This document shows positions 23,703 through 33,425 of a stretch of DNA of 64,000 bases, piece by piece. The position numbers and the translations under genes are program-made. Every line of letters starts with the position of its first letter. Position 1 is the first letter of the stretch. The notes under the pieces were generated by a model, which was not told where the DNA came from, did no database searches, and worked only from the letters and a program-made list of their open reading frames with translations. The stretch lies in contig JAHRBS010000007.1 in the NCBI GenBank assembly GCA_024305745.1, forward strand, positions 1,240,001-1,304,000, in the 5' to 3' direction. Source of the DNA: Polyporus tsugae (taxonomy: Eukaryota > Basidiomycota > Agaricomycetes > Polyporales > Polyporaceae).

Positions 23703-24549
23703 ATGTCCTACAAGAAGTCCAATGTCACCGGCGGGTCCTGGTCGACACCCTTCAACACCCCCTTCTTCGTCCGATGGGGCGAGTCCAGCATCAAGGTCCC
23801 CATGCCCAAGCTCCTCGACCAGTACAACGCCTGGGAGAACCTCCAACGTCGCGGTAAGTCCTCTTTACCGTTTTCGATTCGCGAAACATACTGACCTCTT
23901 TCGTCGTCCTCTCTTTACAGCCGAACCGGATCTCCCCAAAGCCGATCCCTTCCCGTCCTTCCCATCGGGCCCTTTCGACTGGGCTGAAGACGTCGAACAG
24001 GAGCTCTTCTCCGGCGGCAACCATTCTGACAACACCAGCAGCAAGCCCGACAGCAAGCCCGACATCGACCGCGTCGACTTTCCGATCGTTGACCAAGTCG
24101 TCCCCGAAGGCGTCGCTGTAGTTGGTGCTGGCACCACCCTCTGCGCGATTCTGGAGGGAGACGAGGAGGAAGACGTGACGGGGGAAGACAGGGCCGCTGA
24201 CCCCGACTCGACCAACTCGACCAACTCCGACTCCGACTCGACTCCCCTGGCCGCCTCGACATCCTCGACCGACATCGACAACACCATCTACCGCATCGTC
24301 AACGTCTCCGCCACCGGCAACAACCTCTCCCTCCACATGGTCGAAGACGACACCACCTCCAACACCGACACCAACGACTCGACGGCGACCGCCAAGGAGC
24401 TCGTCGAGGCCATCCAGTTCCTCGCGAGTGTCGGCCTCCTCAACCTCGACACGTACGCGACCGTCTTCGAAACTGCGGCTCGGGCGTGTGCGGCTGGGCC
24501 CCCCTTCTGGTTCAACGACCCTCTGGGCGACCGTGAGATTGTGGTCTAA
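23703..24549 (+). CDS. Gene A, right copy: unknown acidic Ser/Thr/Asp-rich protein, 259 aa
   Basis: Two exons, 23703-23853 and 23921-24549, with a 67-nt intron (GTAAGT...TTACAG) at the same place and phase as in the left copy. Compared with the left copy the product has an SKPD unit repeated twice, EEED in place of a shorter acidic run, and a few substitutions (for example IDRVDF against TDRVDS). The first 50 residues are identical. The ends of both copies, AGPPFWFNDPLGDREIVV, are the same. Family unknown; the features are as for the left copy. Keeping two intact copies argues that the gene is expressed or recently converted. Confidence 0.75.
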
Positions 24550-25357
24550 GCTGGACTCTAGATGAGACGTGAGTTGAGACTCGGGATTCGGGCTTGTGAT
24601 GACTTGGGACTTGGGACTCGGACCTCGGGACTCGGACCTTGGGACTCTGGCTCGGGGCTGAAGCACTGGACGTAGGGCTTGTAGCTCGCTTGAGATTCGG
24701 GACTCGGCGAGGCCTGGGAACGCGGGCGGTGGGGTGGCGACCCACCGCCCGCGTCCCCAGTCCTCATCTTTGCTTTGTTAGACTTTCGAACGTCAGCATG
24801 AGCTCGACCGGGGATTTGCTGGGATACGTACTGTACTGGCTCCTTGGATGGACTCGGTTGCATCCGCTCCGCATCCGGCCTCTTCTGTCTTTGGGTTCGT
24901 TCCGTAGCATGTAGCATGAGTCGTACGCGTGTTGTATGCCCTCACCTCTGTATCTAGTACTTGCGGTGTGGGCGGGGTGGTGGTGGCGGCGGATGGCAGT
25001 GGTCACGGCGGGGCCGTGGCGAAGTGGCCTGGGCTTGGTGGTCAATCGCTCGTCGGGGTGGGTTTCTTCGTGGGGTCGGGACGGGGAAGACCAGCTTGGA
25101 GTTGCGAGAGGACACTGTCAGTTGGTAACGTACTAAGTACTTGTATCGGTAGGGGAGACGATGGGGGAGAGACGAAGACGTCGACGGTGGTGCGGCGGGC
25201 GCTGGTGAGGTCTCAGTGGCTGTACCTTGGTTGTTATGATTTGGACGCACCTTAATAGGTAAATGTAATCGTGCGCGTATCTCCCTGACTCTCCTCCTTC
25301 GCATTGTCAACACGTCAACCACCGCCACTTCCCCATCCTCTCCTCAACCTACTACCC
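24550..25357. other. Intergenic within the right arm; degenerate tandem tract at 24600-24660
   Basis: The tract repeats variants of 'gacttgggactcgg', the mirror of the left-arm tract near 3093-3190. No gene. Confidence 0.5.
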
Positions 25358-26734
25358 ATGGAACTTCCTTGCATGTCCAACGTGGACCTTCATTACCTTC
25401 TTCTGAAGTTTGACGTCCCGTATCACCTCCTCACCGCCCAGAAGGTCATGGACAAGGCTCTCGACTCGGAGGCTTGTCGAGCTTTCTACACTAGGCTAGA
25501 GTTTCCTGACCCGCCCGCAGCCGCCGACGGTTTATGGACTCCATTACATAACTGATAAGGTGCGTAAAGAGGATTCAGGGAAGCCAGAACAGCTGGCTAA
25601 AGTCGTTGCCTATCAAATTGTAGTCGGCTGCTTTCAAGTTGAAAGACGCGCAAGCGGCCGTTTACGACATCTGCCGCACCCAGCGTCGGAACCCCGACTT
25701 CGTAACACAGGCGGGTGGCTGGTATAAAACATCGGGCTACTGTCTGGCTTCCTGATACGTAGACCCCGCCGCCTACCTCGCGTTCGAACCTATGCCGGAG
25801 GATGGAGTGGTGCAATGGTACTTTGTCGTGGGCGATAAGGGTACGTACACAAGTATCATTTCTGGTATTCCTCCCGCCGTCGTCTTACTCATACTTCCAT
25901 CCCCAGTCATTGAAAAGGTGGGCGATTGCACCCACACCACTAACACGGCGCTAAGTGTTAATAGGCTACATTCTTGTGGGTTCATTCCTCCATGAGATCG
26001 TCACGCGCGATGACCAATCCTCATCTTTAGCGCGTGCTACGTACATAAGTAGAGCGGGTGGAGCTCAAGCTGCGCCTACTGGGGACCATGGAATCCGCGC
26101 CCAGCGCCGTGGCGAAGAAACTTAAGGCGTACGACTCCGTAATGGCGGAGACTCCCGTCGCGATGGGATGTCGCCCTGCTATATCATATGGACCGTGCGC
26201 CTCTCTTTACTCGACCGCCTTCGCAAAGGCGATCAACGACCTCGTGCCCTCTCAGCTTGAACATGTCGCAATCGAGACGGTACTAAGCCAGCGCCCCGTC
26301 AACAACGAGGAAGAGCCCTACTTGAACATGGACGAAGGCGCGCAGTGGGATGCCTTCAAAGCCTCGCCGTTCGATATGCCCAAGTGGATCACCAGACTAT
26401 CCACCGTCACCGACGAGCCTCCGAATGAGCGTACGCTCAATGAACGAGTTCACAGGCTATTCCAGAAGCTGTTCCACGACTCTCCCCTCGTGCTGCATGA
26501 CAGGCGCCCCGAGACCGGGATGGATATGAAGGGAGAATGCACCACTGCGCACGGCTTTCGCGCCCTCTGGTTCGTTTACGAGGGACAGGGTTTCAATTGC
26601 GTTGGGGGGGCGCCTGAAGTGCAGGCCGTATACGCGGTAGAACACAGGCTTATGGCGGATCCAGGCGTGAGAATCATAATTCTTGGTTCGCGTTATCTTC
26701 ATTTCACATCTATTCTATTCACGCTATACTCGGG

Positions 26735-27590
26735 CAGGGCGGAAAGCAATGGTATTGGGCGCGCGCTACGGGAGCTGCGCGGGACCACCGAGACCGTGTC
26801 GCCACCGCTCTCTCGCGCGACCGGTGGGCCGAGCTCAAGCCAAGGAAGAAGCGAAGTGAAGAGCCGGAGGCTTGGGAGGCTGAGCGTGAGGATCGGCCCA
26901 ATGGGAGTGATTGGAAGATGATGAATAGGGCAGGTGGTGGTGGCAACGCGGAAGCGTTGGCATCGCGCCGCCCGGAAAGGCGAGCGGATCGCCAATGTAG
27001 AGGGCAGCAGTGGCCCGAAAAGGCGAGCAGATCGCCGAGGAGGGAGTGAGGCGCGGAGCCAGCAGGCGGCAGCGACGCGGAGAGGAGTGGCGGCGAGCGG
27101 ATCGCCAATGAGAGGGCAGCGATGGCCCGAGCGGAGGAGGGAACGCGGAGCGAGCGGGCGGCAATGGCCCGGAGGGGCGGGGCGGCGAGCGGATCACCGT
27201 GGAGGATGCCTCGGAGGCTGGCGAGCTTATCGCCGGATGAGGTTTGGATGGGCCATCTAGCGGTAGACTGGCCCTGAGCGATGGTGAGCGGATCACCAAG
27301 TGCTGGGAGGCTGGGTGGGTCGTGAGGAGGAGTTGCCACTCGTCCATCAGCACTACTGGAGCTGGCGGTCCCCGGCAACGCCATGAGCGTGGCGTGCGCG
27401 CCAGCATGAAAAAGGAAAGCTCGACGCTGAGTACGAGCCCCCGTGGTCGAGAGGACGAGAGCTCGGGGTACAGGACCTCTGGACTATATACTAGCGTAAG
27501 ACAAAGCATTCTTTGTTGAGCGGAGAGAGGGGCGCGCGAGTAACGCTGCATAGACCCTGGATAATAAACATTATCCAAAATATTTGCGCA
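26735..27590. repeat. ~0.86 kb insertion in the intron of the right-arm kinase pseudogene
   Basis: The left-arm intron is 62 nt; here the same intron contains about 0.86 kb of extra DNA. The intron ends match on both sides (GTGAGAATCATAATTCTTGG... and ...TTGCGCAG). Near the 3' edge is a hairpin GGATAATAAACATTATCC, followed by AAAATATTTGCG. Long inverted or direct terminal repeats were not found by eye, and target-site duplication could not be resolved. Minus-strand frames here are repeat-derived. It looks like a non-autonomous mobile or repeat element rather than a gene; class undetermined. Confidence 0.6.
26979..27296. repeat. Six spaced 15-bp palindromes GGCGA-N5-TCGCC, interleaved with three GGGC-N7-GCCC units
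   Basis: Copies of GGCGAGCGGATCGCC or close variants start at 26979, 27022, 27092, 27184, 27220 and 27282. The spacer is GCGGA in four, GCAGA in one and GCTTA in one. The last copy reads GGTGA...TCACC, so the change in one half is matched in the other. A second inverted unit, GGGCAGCAGTGGCCC, recurs at 27002, 27114 and 27156. See the matching finding. Confidence 0.75.
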
Positions 27591-28637
27591 GTACGCGTTC
27601 ATGCTCCGGGGCGACCACATGCCCTTGTCTGGTCATGGTCATGTCGGGTAGTCTCGTGTTCTTTTACGCTGTCTATTTCACTGATAAGGTGTACGCTACG
27701 CGTCTCTGCCAACTTTTTCTGGATGGTCATGCACACGACACGGACGATGATCTCATGAACCAAGCCAAGCTCCAGGTCATGCGGAACACCGGCCGGATGT
27801 TGCGCGAGTATTACACCAACCTCCACACCGGTTGCACCCTTTCCGACACCCCTCAACTCCTTCCCCAGCCTTCGTCCATCTTCTCCCAGCACCCTTTGGC
27901 CACCCCTGCGTCCATTGCCGAAGTCACCTCCCTCGATCTCTCCCTCCTCGACCGAGTCCCCGACTCGAAGGGCGGTTTTAATACCCATCGTTCTCTTCAG
28001 GGGCACAATTCAGCGCAAGAACGACCCCGACTGCGTGGGTGTCTACATCAAGTTTGTGAAGCACTACGGCAAGGAGGCACACTCTTACCTCGCGTCTCAC
28101 AACCCCCCCTTCGCGCCGCAGCTCCTGTACTGTGCCGAAATCATACCTCGCGTGACGATGGTCATCATGGAGGACTTGGAAGGGGAAACCATCGAGGCGC
28201 GCCTGTCCCTCCCGGATGACGTTATCAGTATCATCCAACCGCAAGCCGAGGAAGCCCTCAAAGTGCTACATGCAGGCGACTCCGTGCATGGCGACCTGCG
28301 CGTGCCAAACATCGTAGTACAACCCACCGCACGGCGCGTATTCTTCATCGACTTCGACTGGGCCGGCAAAGAGGGAACAGCGAATTATCCGCTCGCTCTC
28401 AACCCGAAGATCAAATGGATACGCCCTGCGCACCAACTAGAGGGTATGGACATCAAGAAACGTGACGACGTGTACCTGCTCCGACAAGAGCTTGTTGAGG
28501 TGTTGGGAGATAAGTATGTCAAGGAGAACAGCACATTCAAGGGAAAGAGGTCAACTGCGAGCAAGGGGGAGGATGACGATGACAGGCTTTCGAAGAGGTC
28601 GAGGGCCAAGGACTCCTTGCATGGTGTCGAGTGCTAG

Positions 28638-29454
28638 TCTTGCGTCGAAGCTAGTAGCTAGTTTGCCCTAGTACAACACAGAGTGAGCGAGCGTGAGCGA
28701 CATGATATCCTTTAAGTATGAGTAGCATGAGCAAAGCGATCGTTTGAGTCCAACAGCCTGAGTTGCACGGTCCTGGTCCGTGATAAGTGAGTTGCCGCAC
28801 TGAGAAGACGCGTCCGACCGTGACGTGATCGCGTCGTGTCGCGTCTCCGCCCGTGAGCGAGTGACTGTCTGAGTGTGTGCCTCTCTCTGGCTTGGTCAAC
28901 ATCTTGGTTACATGTCGGCGAAACGTCCCACACACGCCACACAACCCACAATCTCCTCTTTCTTCTCTCAAAGCTCCAGCGCAGCATCCACCACTGCTTC
29001 CCGCCCAAAAGGTTGTACCAAGAGCGGAAGCACTCCTATGAACCTCACCATTGACTCTGACGACGGAGATCAACGGAGAGAGGGCTGAGGACGGTGTTCT
29101 ACCGTCAGCCCCTTCGCTAGGTCGGGCCCACTCAGGAAGTTGGCATGGACTCGATGAGTCGGGCCCGGGGTGGGGGACTTGCAGCCGCTGCAGGTTGGAG
29201 TTGCTTCTCGGACGTGCTAGATACTTGATTGTTAATGCAGTCAGTCAGTTTAGTATCGTCGAGGTACATGTGCACACAGCGTAGTGTCTACTGTACTAAA
29301 TGATCATGATAGGATAAGGTCATCGAAACGACGATCGTTACATGCGAGAGCTCCTGAAAGCATATCACAAAAACAAGACGAGAGGGAAAAGCCATGCAAT
29401 GAAACAACGTCCACAACACAGCCAGGCCACAGGTATGAGCAAGGCGAGACGAAT
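28638..29454. other. Intergenic between the duplication and the FunK1 genes
   Basis: It contains one small open frame with a PCNA-box-like motif at 28912 (separate entry). The rest shows nothing recognisable. Confidence 0.4.
28912..29088 (+). CDS. Small ORF (58 aa) with a PIP-box-like N-terminus; possible gene fragment
   Basis: Starts at ATG 28912. The first residues include QPTISSFF, which fits the PCNA-interacting consensus QxxhxxFF found near the N-termini of proteins such as MSH3/MSH6, UNG and ligase. A Ser/Ala-rich spacer and acidic end (LTIDSDDGD) follow, then a stop. Such ends usually precede a large DNA-repair or replication protein, but none follows here. It may be a first-exon relic left at the edge of the duplication or chance. 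The coding status is unproven. Confidence 0.25.
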   Translation: MSAKRPTHATQPTISSFFSQSSSAASTTASRPKGCTKSGSTPMNLTIDSDDGDQRREG

Positions 29455-32283
29455 CTATTTGCGACGCGTCTTTCTCGACGCGCCAGCCGTCCGTGTTTTT
29501 CGGGATTTAATACCGGTGACAGACTCGGAAGGCTTGGGCTGGCTGCTCGCGTGCTTCCGCGGACTGCGCCGGAGAGCGGTGGACGGAGGTGGATCCTGAG
29601 ACGGAGCTGCAAGCGTTGGCTGCACGGAGTCTGGCCGCACAAAGGGTGGTTGGACAGAGGACGACGGCACGACGTCCGGCTGCACAGTGTCCGGCTGCCC
29701 GGCTTCCGGTTGTGCGGAGGCTGGCCGTATAGTGTCCGGCTGCGGAGAGGCTGGCTGCTCTGTCCGTGCTTGCTTCGGTTGCGACCCCGAGGGGTCGTTT
29801 GCGGACTGCTCGATCTTCCGCTTGCGCCGGCGAGGGAATGGTGGAGAGGGTGTTTCCGACGGCCGCCGAGACGGTACGCACGGTGGAGACGGGGCAGGTG
29901 GGGGTGTGATAGAATCGTAGAGGTCGTACTGATCCAGTTTGTTGTCCGCCCTGTTTTCGCAATCTAGTGTGTGAGTCTGAAGGAAATTGAGCCAGTAAGC
30001 GTCCAGCTGCTCCGGATGGGACCACTTATCCTTGTACTCAGCCTGCAGATGAGGCGGAGGCGAATGAAAGTCCATGACGGTATTCAGCCATTCACTGAGA
30101 TCGGGATTGTTGAATCGCACGAAATGAGTGTAAACCCGTTCTTCGGAGTTGGCCAGCTTCCCGTCCCCGCCGTCTCTGACGCCCCCCTCAAACTCCCTAG
30201 ATCTATCAAACATCTCCGTGATGATGTTGGTAAGTTGTTTCTGAGAGGCACTGTGCTGCTGCCAGAGCAGCGCACTGTATAGAACAACATAGAGGAGCGA
30301 TTCCATCTCGTCCTGGAATGTTGCCTTTCCATTGTGCCCCTCGGCCGCGCTCATCATTCGGATGGATAGATATTGCCAGGTCCCCTTGCAATGCAGTGAG
30401 TTTCGGTGACGCAAATCGCGAATACAATTTGACTCACCACACGCCCAGCTTCCATGGCAGCACCAGCATCGTCCACTTTACATGAGGTTTCCCAGTCGAT
30501 GAGGTACCCTCTCCGCGCGGTCGCGCCCGACTCTTCGACCAAGATGACGTTGCCGACGCTTATGTCCCTATGAATGCGGGAATCCTTTTCCAGCGCATCT
30601 CTCATCGCTAACCCCAGGGCACGCCGGTCAGCGACATAACATATGACAGGGTGACTCCTGATATTCACCAGTATAGACATCATATGTTGCATGGAGTAGC
30701 TCTTCAGTGCCACGAAGGCGATTCAAGCTGTACCCGACCGTACCCATCACCAAGCGATGATGTCTTCTCCTTGTCGCAAATGGCTGTCGCTCGCTGAACC
30801 GGCATACCCAAGATTGCGTCATTATCTGGTGACTCAGGGTGTCCTGGAACCTTTTGTCTGTCGTGCGGTGTCTATTAGCACTTCCCATTGACGGCAGCTA
30901 CCATTTGTACTCACTGGACGTTTCGTGGGGTTCGTCAACAACGTTGCGAGACTTCCCGACGTCGCCATACCACACAACAGACGGAACGTAGCGTACACCG
31001 AGACTGTTGAGATGTTGGAGCGTGTCCCCCTCCAGTTCAGGCAAAGCCCGGAAGCGCCAGGTATCTTTGACGAAGACGATGGATCGGTTAACAGTGTCTG
31101 TTGCCCAATAGCCACGCGTGCCTCGACCAACAAGCGAAAGGGAGGATACCAGAGGACGGGATACGAGAAACCGACGGGTTCCCTCGCCCTCTGGACGAGG
31201 GCGCTGATGTACCACGTCGATCGCATAGACGTGGCCAGCTTTGTAGTGTTCGGCAATGGCGTTCTTGAGGGCCTCCTCATCGTCCTTGTCGAGCTGCGAA
31301 CGGGCATGACGCTCGATGACATCCCGAAACAACTTCTCCTCCTCCTCCGAAGCGGGCTGAACAGACATATCGTGACCGCGTTCGGCGCAAGTGACCTGTG
31401 AAAACCTCCACAAGAACTCGCATAGCAAGTCAGGTTGATCGTGAAGGTTGAACGCTTCGGTCGCCACGCCACCTGCTCGATCCCAGCGGAGCAATCGGGC
31501 GCGCAATCCCGACAAGGCGACGGTGAAGACGAATGTGCGAGGTTGGCGAGCGAAAACTTCAGCGGCATATGCGATGTGTTGACCCAGAGTTACGACAAGA
31601 TCCACGACTGGTTTTCCATCTTCATCGCAAGAACACTGCAAGAAGTCGTGGGAGGCACGAGCAGCAGCAGGTTTGGAATCGGATGGAGGGTCTACGAAGA
31701 AGTCGAGCGCGGGGTCTGGTTGGATATCGACGAACAACTCAGCGTATCCAAATTCAACCCGGGATGAGGGGTCTGAGGAGTTCACAAGCGTGGCGTTCTC
31801 GGGGGTGTAGCAGCAAATGTGGGGTTTCATGTAGCCAGGGCGTTTTGGATGTGAGCTACGGGTGGCAGCAGCCTCGAATACGAATCCTGGGCAACGTGAT
31901 TTGCGTCCACTGCGCGCGTTGAGCGCCGCGACCTATACGACTCAGCAAAAAGGGACATACGGGTACAATAACTAGCTCATCAACGGTTCGTATATATCAG
32001 GTGCCTCCACGCCACGAAGCGGCACAGACTTGAAGGCGTCCGAGCTCTCCAGCATGTCAGATTTGTCGTCTGCGTTGGGCGGAGGGAGGAAGTGGTCTAT
32101 GAATTGCTGAACTGGCATGGGTCCCAAGATCGAGTTTTGGCAATCTGCAAAGAGGTTCGCGTTTCGATTCTTGGCGAAGTGAGGCTCTGGCCCTCGTGTC
32201 TGGAGGAGAGTGCGGTCGAGAGCCAAAGGAATGTTGTAGGCACATGGCTGCGCCTGAGGAATGGAGACGGCGTCGTCGGCCAT
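29455..32283 (-). CDS. FunK1-type protein kinase C, about 869 aa, with long Pro/Gln tail
   Basis: Five exons: 31981-32283, 30915-31932, 30669-30857, 30438-30607 and 29455-30384. The joins are in frame and introns 2-4 are GT-AG. The first intron (31933-31980) has an AT donor (ATGAGC) where GTGAGC is expected. The N-terminus (PMPVQQFIDHFLPPP) and the middle (LLRWDRAG, TGxWATD) follow the FunK1 family. The catalytic loop is H516-R-D-I-S-V-G-N523, then LIDWET (D541, DFG equivalent) and GTWQYLSIRMMSA. The tail after residue 660 has tandem QPD/VQP-type repeats and basic clusters (RRRKRKIEQ, RKTRTAGASRKTRRK) that may direct nuclear import. Role unknown; FunK1 kinases are expanded in mushrooms. Confidence 0.7.
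29596..29790. repeat. Tandem degenerate repeats in the kinase C coding tail
   Basis: About 15 units of 'gtccggctg'-like 12-15 nt encode the QPDT / VQPDVV / VQPPFVRPDSVQP run on the minus strand. Confidence 0.6.
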
Positions 32284-32822
32284 GGTTGGACTGGAAAGAG
32301 TATGTGGCCGGAAGGAGGGTGCTTGTTGAAGATGAATGGAGTCTTACGGAGAAGGGGAATCGTTGGGTTCGCGACAACCCACGCTCTCACGCTCTCAATA
32401 GACGCCCTATCGGTTCCGCCGGCCCGCCTGCAGCTGCCACGTCTGAATCTGATCGACGACAGCAAAATTTGCTTTCAAGTGCCACCATCCATGTAAGTAC
32501 GGAACGTTGATGTCGAAGTCACGATGATCGCCAGCAATATGTATCTAATGAAGATCTTCCCTCGCTTTCCAGCATCTATGGACATCCAGCGTACCACGCA
32601 TACATCATCGGACAGTTTGGACAAGCTCCGAGGATGCGAGCAACTAGCAGGGAGAGTAACTATTAGGTCCGGACAAACCATCGGTTCACCGACGGTAACC
32701 ACTTGAAACCCTTCAACTTCGGCTACTGACGCCATTGGGGTCGGGCAGGAAGGCAAAAGTGAGCAAATTTCATTTCTAACGACGCACCAGCGACTTGCTC
32801 ACCATCCTTGTCAGTCCTCCCA
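32284..32822. other. Intergenic between the two FunK1 genes
   Basis: Holds the promoter of kinase C and the 3' flank of kinase D. No gene. Confidence 0.45.
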
Positions 32823-33425
32823 TTAAACCACACGTCCTTTCCCCTTCACATCTCCATCTTTCGCCGTATTTTCTTCGTCAGATGGTTGCGCAGCCAGCTG
32901 ATGCAATATCGTCGCCAGATCTGGGCTAAGAATGTGCCCATACGTAAGGTTGCTGCTGTATTCTCCATCTGTCCCAGCACCGGAGTCGTAAGACCCCTCT
33001 CGGACAGTCGGAGTCGACAAGGCAGATATCGTCGAGGGATATATAGAAGAGCCGTCTCTCCAGGTCCGTGCCGACACAGAAGGCCCCAAGTCCGAACTCC
33101 AAACCTCGTATGCGAGCGTCCGCCTCCACTTCTGCGGGGGGACAGTACCGTCGTCTTCGCCAGGGTCGGACAGGTCTGCCGCATCGACGTCACGCTTTCG
33201 TGCGCTAGGGTTCAACTCTGGTGGGAGAGATAGAGGGCTCGTCTGTGTGCTCTGTTGCGGTTTGTTCGTCACATGGTGCGGAGCTTCCCAACCCGGACGC
33301 GCGACCTTTTCCCCCGTCAATTTGATGTTATTCTGGCGGTCAGTTCGTGGAAGCGTCTTCTCGTGTTGAACCATGAACGCGTCCCACCAGTCCCCAACAG
33401 CTATGGGGTTCCAGCCCGTGTTTAG
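32823..33425 (-). pseudogene. C-terminal tail cut off from FunK1 kinase D by an in-frame TAG
   Basis: Directly after the TAG at 33426-33428 the frame continues open for about 200 codons. The first part, WWDAFMVQHEKTLPRTDRQNN, aligns with the intact tail of kinase C (YWLNFLQTHTLDCENRADNK). The rest is polar and ends in KGKGRVV. It shows that the ancestral protein ran through the stop. Whether the tail is ever translated is unknown. Confidence 0.6.

Larger units (their letters stand above)
25358..28637 (+). pseudogene. Kinase-like pseudogene, right-arm copy
   Basis: The order of exons matches the left-arm gene, but several lesions are visible. Codon TGA at 25753-25755 replaces the CGA of the left copy (SRYVNP). 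An insertion of about 0.86 kb (about 26735-27590) sits in the intron before the kinase core. One extra base near 27615 shifts frame (CTCCGGGGCGACCACATG against CTCGAAACCACCGCC). Two bases are missing near 27990 (CATCGTTCTCTTC against CATCGTTTTCTCTTC). The C-terminal kinase core is still open from about 27995 to 28637 and keeps SVHGDLRVPNIVVQP and FIDFDWAGKEG. Together these make a functional full-length product very unlikely. Confidence 0.8.
23520..28712. repeat. Right arm of the inverted duplication
   Basis: This is the inverted match of 7-4225. It is about 1 kb longer, mostly because of the ~0.86 kb insert at about 26735-27590. It carries gene A and the kinase-like gene on the plus strand. 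The outer end (ACATGATATC at about 28712) and inner end (about 23520) were placed by eye. Confidence 0.85.

Noticed and set aside
26719..27384. 221-codon minus-strand frame in the kinase-intron insert
   Set aside because: Its GDPLA/IRSPP peptides are translations of the palindromic repeats; no motif and no homologous frame in the left arm.
26735..27590. Helitron as explanation of the insert
   Set aside because: A 3' hairpin is present, but there is no CTRR end and no clear TC start, so the class was left open.
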